Of a stretch of 17,436 nt of DNA, positions 15,211-17,436 are shown in pieces (the stretch's first letter is position 1; every line of letters starts with the position of its first letter). Location of the stretch: positions 1-17,436 of the forward strand of contig CAYLYP010000066.1 of assembly GCA_964387795.1 (NCBI GenBank), read 5' to 3'. Below the pieces are notes generated by a model, which did not search any database, had not been told where the DNA came from, and was given only the letters and a program-made list of their open reading frames with translations. The translations under genes and the position numbers were made by a program. The DNA comes from CAYLYP01 sp964387795 (GTDB lineage: Bacteria; Bacteroidota; Bacteroidia; Bacteroidales; UBA7960).

Positions 15211-15993
15211 TTATTCGTCGTAATCAAACTTCAGATGTTTAACACTCAACCCATTATCAATCAATTCCCTTAACGCATCCACTCCAATCTCAAACTGTTG
15301 TTCAACATAACGCGCCGAAATAACTTTATCACTTTCTTCTGTCTTTACTCCTGATGATATCATTGGCTGGTCGCTCACCAATAACAAAGCCCCTGTTGGG
15401 ATTTGATTAAAAAATCCTACAGAGAAAATAGTTGCGGTTTCCATATCAACACCCATGCACCTTATTTTCCTAAGGTATTCCTTAAAAACTTCATCATGCT
15501 CCCAAACCCTGCGGTTGGTAGTATAGATAGTACCTGTCCAATAATCCTTGTTGTGGGAGCGGATAACTGTTGAAACAGCTTTTTGAAGGTTAAAAGCAGG
15601 AAGCGCCGGCACTTCAGGAGGAAAATAGTCATTTGATGTTCCTTCGCCCCTGATTGCTGCAATAGGTAATATAAGATCTCCTAACTGGTTAATCTTTTTT
15701 ACCCCTCCGCACTTACCTAAAAACAATACCGCCTTTGGCTGGACACTTGATAATAAATCCATTATCGTAGCAGCATTTGCACTGCCCATCCCAAAATTGA
15801 TAATTGACATATCTTCATAAGTGGCACTTGGCATTACCCTGTCATGACCATTAACAGGCACATCAAAACGCTCGGCAAACAAATTTACATACTGCCCGAA
15901 ATTTACCAGTATGATATATTTCCCCATATCCTCTGCATGGGTCCCTGTGTATCGGAACAACCAATTCTTAACAATTTCTTCCTTGGACTTCAT
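15211..15993 (-). CDS. amn: AMP nucleosidase, short Bacteroidota form, 260 aa
   Basis: The enzyme splits AMP into adenine and ribose 5-phosphate and belongs to the nucleoside phosphorylase fold (PNP/UDP phosphorylase). Visible motifs are NFGMGSANAAT (66-76), LFLGKCGGV (90-98), the nucleobase and sugar region GVDMETATIF (181-190) and VSDQPM (206-211). E. coli Amn is about 480 residues with an additional N-terminal domain that is absent here; the short form is usual in Bacteroidota. The frame is open to an ATG at 16068, but the ATG at 15993 is chosen because a promoter box on this strand (16042-16035) lies between the two and the 25 additional residues resemble no part of the family. It leads into holA. 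Confidence 0.9.
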   Translation of the reverse strand: MKSKEEIVKNWLFRYTGTHAEDMGKYIILVNFGQYVNLFAERFDVPVNGHDRVMPSATYEDMSIINFGMGSANAATIMDLLSSVQPKAVLFLGKCGGVKKINQLGDLILPIAAIRGEGTSNDYFPPEVPALPAFNLQKAVSTVIRSHNKDYWTGTIYTTNRRVWEHDEVFKEYLRKIRCMGVDMETATIFSVGFFNQIPTGALLLVSDQPMISSGVKTEESDKVISARYVEQQFEIGVDALRELIDNGLSVKHLKFDYDE

Positions 15994-16034
15994 AAACAAT
16001 GCTATTTTTTGTGAAGTTTTTAATTTACTTCGCA

Positions 16035-16042
16035 CAAAAATA
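16035..16042 (-). promoter_or_regulatory. Candidate -7 promoter box for amn-holA
   Basis: Read on the - strand this is TATTTTTG, an exact TAnnTTTG match, 41 bases before the ATG at 15993. No TTG is seen at the -33 distance. Its position between the two candidate amn starts supports the shorter protein. Confidence 0.5.
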
Positions 16043-16146
16043 ACAAAAATCAGGCGCATTGTCATCATTGCTGAAAATCTGCTGTTTTATATTGGTTATT
16101 TTTACCAACAACCCAATATCCATGCTTTATTTTTATAATCCTTTTG

Positions 16147-16180
16147 TTTGTTTAACAGAGCAAATCGCTTTTTATTTTTG
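16147..16180 (+). promoter_or_regulatory. Candidate promoter for the S41 protease
   Basis: TTTG at 16147-16150 and TATTTTTG at 16173-16180 resemble -33 and -7 elements with a 22-base spacer, which is slightly long. The leader to the ATG at 16340 would be about 150 bases. The rest of the 270-base divergent gap (16069-16339) shows no other feature I can support. Confidence 0.4.
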
Positions 16181-16339
16181 AATTTTATTAATTTTACACA
16201 TACTATTGAAAGACTGGCACAGCTTTTCTTTTATTTTACCCACAGAAGTCCGGTAAAAACAATAAACCGCCCTACTGTTCCTTATTTTAAACCAAAGCTG
16301 TTTGCCTTTCTAAAAATAAAATGATTAAAACCCTAATCT

Positions 16340-17436
16340 ATGAGAATTTCATTGTTTGCCTTCCCCAGCCGGACAGCCTTTGGCTTGCTTTTAATGGGAA
16401 GTTTGTTTTTCTTCAATTTAAACGCATCAGGCCAATCCCCACAGGAAAGAATTTCAACGGATTTGAAATATGCCAAAGCGCTTGAAATCATAAAATTTGC
16501 TTATGTCGATACCGTCAACGAGGCTGAGCTCACAGAGCATGCCATAAGGGGTATGTTGAAAGAACTTGACCCCCATTCGGTATATCTTTCAGCAGAGGAA
16601 CTTAAAGAAGCCAACGAACCCCTTCAGGGCAGCTTTGATGGCATCGGGGTACAGTTCAGCATTATCAGCGATACGATAGTTGTAATCTCACCAACTCCGG
16701 GAGGCCCATCAGAAAAGGTAGGCATCATGCCCGGGGACAAGATTGTTAAAATTGATGGGGATGAAGCAGTAGGGAGCATTGTTAACAATAACTTTGTTTT
16801 CAAAAAACTAAGGGGAGAAAGAGGGTCTAAAGTACTCATCGGCATCTTCAGGCAGGGAGCAAAAGATATTCTCGAATTTACAATTATTCGCGATCAGATA
16901 CCCATCAACAGCCTTGATGCGGCTTTTATGGCCTCCCCTGAAACTGGCTATATTAAAATAAACCGTTTTGCCCGTACTACAATCCGTGAATTCAAGGAGG
17001 CCTTAATAAAGCTTCAGGCACAGGGTATGCAAAACCTCATTCTGGATTTAAGTTATAATAGCGGGGGATATCTTGACGTTGCCATTGAACTATCAGACCA
17101 ATTTCTTGAAAAAGAGAAGCTTATTGTTTATACGGAAGGGAATTCAAGCCCAAAACAAAAATTCAATTCTACAGTAAGAGGGGTATTTAAAAAAGGAAAA
17201 CTTGTTGTCCTCATTAATGAAGGTAGCGCCTCAGCAAGCGAAATTGTTTCAGGGGCAGTGCAGGATTGGGACAGGGCACTTTTGGTCGGTAGGCGCTCAT
17301 TTGGTAAAGGATTGGTACAGCGGCCTTTCGATTTACCCGATGGCTCGGCTATCAGGCTTACTACTGCCAGATATTATACCCCAACAGGGCGTTCAATCCA
17401 GAAACCATATGAAGATGGCATCGACCAATATTACAA
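16340..17436 (+). CDS. S41 family C-terminal processing protease, 3' end cut by the window
   Basis: This is a periplasmic or membrane-anchored serine protease of the CtpA/Prc type. The N-terminus has a hydrophobic export signal (about 10-31, FGLLLMGSLFFFNLNAS). A helical region with AIRGMLKELDPHSVYLSAEE (68-87) follows, the family's usual entry to the PDZ domain, which spans about 100-185 (FDGIGVQFSI, PSEKVGIMPGDKIVKIDG). The catalytic core carries GYIKINRFARTT (203-214), LDLSYNSGGYLDVA (235-248), the nucleophile in GSASASEIV (Ser 298) and its partner in RSFGKGLVQ (Lys 323). The 25-residue Ser-Lys spacing matches Prc and CtpB. Ser 238 stands where most members have Arg in DLRxNxGG. The gene is open to the last base after 365 codons, so the C-terminus is unseen. 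It is divergent from amn. Confidence 0.92.
   Translation, partial: MRISLFAFPSRTAFGLLLMGSLFFFNLNASGQSPQERISTDLKYAKALEIIKFAYVDTVNEAELTEHAIRGMLKELDPHSVYLSAEELKEANEPLQGSFDGIGVQFSIISDTIVVISPTPGGPSEKVGIMPGDKIVKIDGDEAVGSIVNNNFVFKKLRGERGSKVLIGIFRQGAKDILEFTIIRDQIPINSLDAAFMASPETGYIKINRFARTTIREFKEALIKLQAQGMQNLILDLSYNSGGYLDVAIELSDQFLEKEKLIVYTEGNSSPKQKFNSTVRGVFKKGKLVVLINEGSASASEIVSGAVQDWDRALLVGRRSFGKGLVQRPFDLPDGSAIRLTTARYYTPTGRSIQKPYEDGIDQYY

Noticed and set aside
15994..16068. Longer N-terminus of AMP nucleosidase.
   Set aside because: The additional 25 residues match no family feature, and the candidate promoter box lies inside this stretch.

Overview
The window looks like a chromosomal segment from a member of the Bacteroidota. 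The evidence is an AT-rich genome, a TonB-dependent receptor with an N-terminal carboxypeptidase-regulatory-like domain, a secreted protein with a type IX secretion (T9SS) C-terminal sorting domain, a short AMP nucleosidase next to holA, several lipoproteins, and promoter boxes of the Bacteroidota type (TAnnTTTG) with few Shine-Dalgarno sequences. The genus cannot be named from the sequence alone.

Layout. Positions 1-488 are gene-free and contain a tandem 11-bp repeat, a nested inverted repeat and a candidate promoter. From 489 to 8651 seven genes run on the + strand with short gaps: two lipoproteins of no recognised family (489-2060, 2211-2762), an 11-repeat TPR protein (2797-4047), a DUF4349 lipoprotein (4081-4923), a TonB-dependent receptor (5003-7339), a CvpA-family membrane protein (7381-7920) and a YebC/TACO1-family protein (7941-8651). 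A hairpin with a T-run ends this block. It lies only about 10 bases before a Yip1-family membrane protein (8734-9378), which is followed closely by a class V aminotransferase-fold enzyme (9401-10555) and a perfect 19-bp hairpin. A stand-alone T9SS cargo gene with its own promoter box follows (10723-12882), then a third strong terminator and a small lipoprotein gene that may be frameshifted (13065-13283, possibly to 13392).

The right part is mostly on the - strand: an EVE-domain protein (13438-13857), a gene-free 310-base stretch with three inverted repeats, then amn-holA read as a two-gene unit (AMP nucleosidase 15211-15993, DNA polymerase III delta 14168-15193). An S41 C-terminal processing protease starts divergently at 16340 and runs off the window.

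How the genes fit together. Much of the content concerns the cell envelope (lipoproteins, outer-membrane receptor, periplasmic protease, T9SS cargo), with housekeeping genes between (yebC, holA, amn). I see no CRISPR array, insertion sequence, tRNA, rRNA or recognisable defence island. No clearly new multi-gene system can be supported. The best leads are the unrecognised lipoprotein pair beside the TPR protein, the possible frameshift in the small lipoprotein, a substitution in the PLP-binding motif of the aminotransferase, and a recurring set of CCGG-core hairpins.
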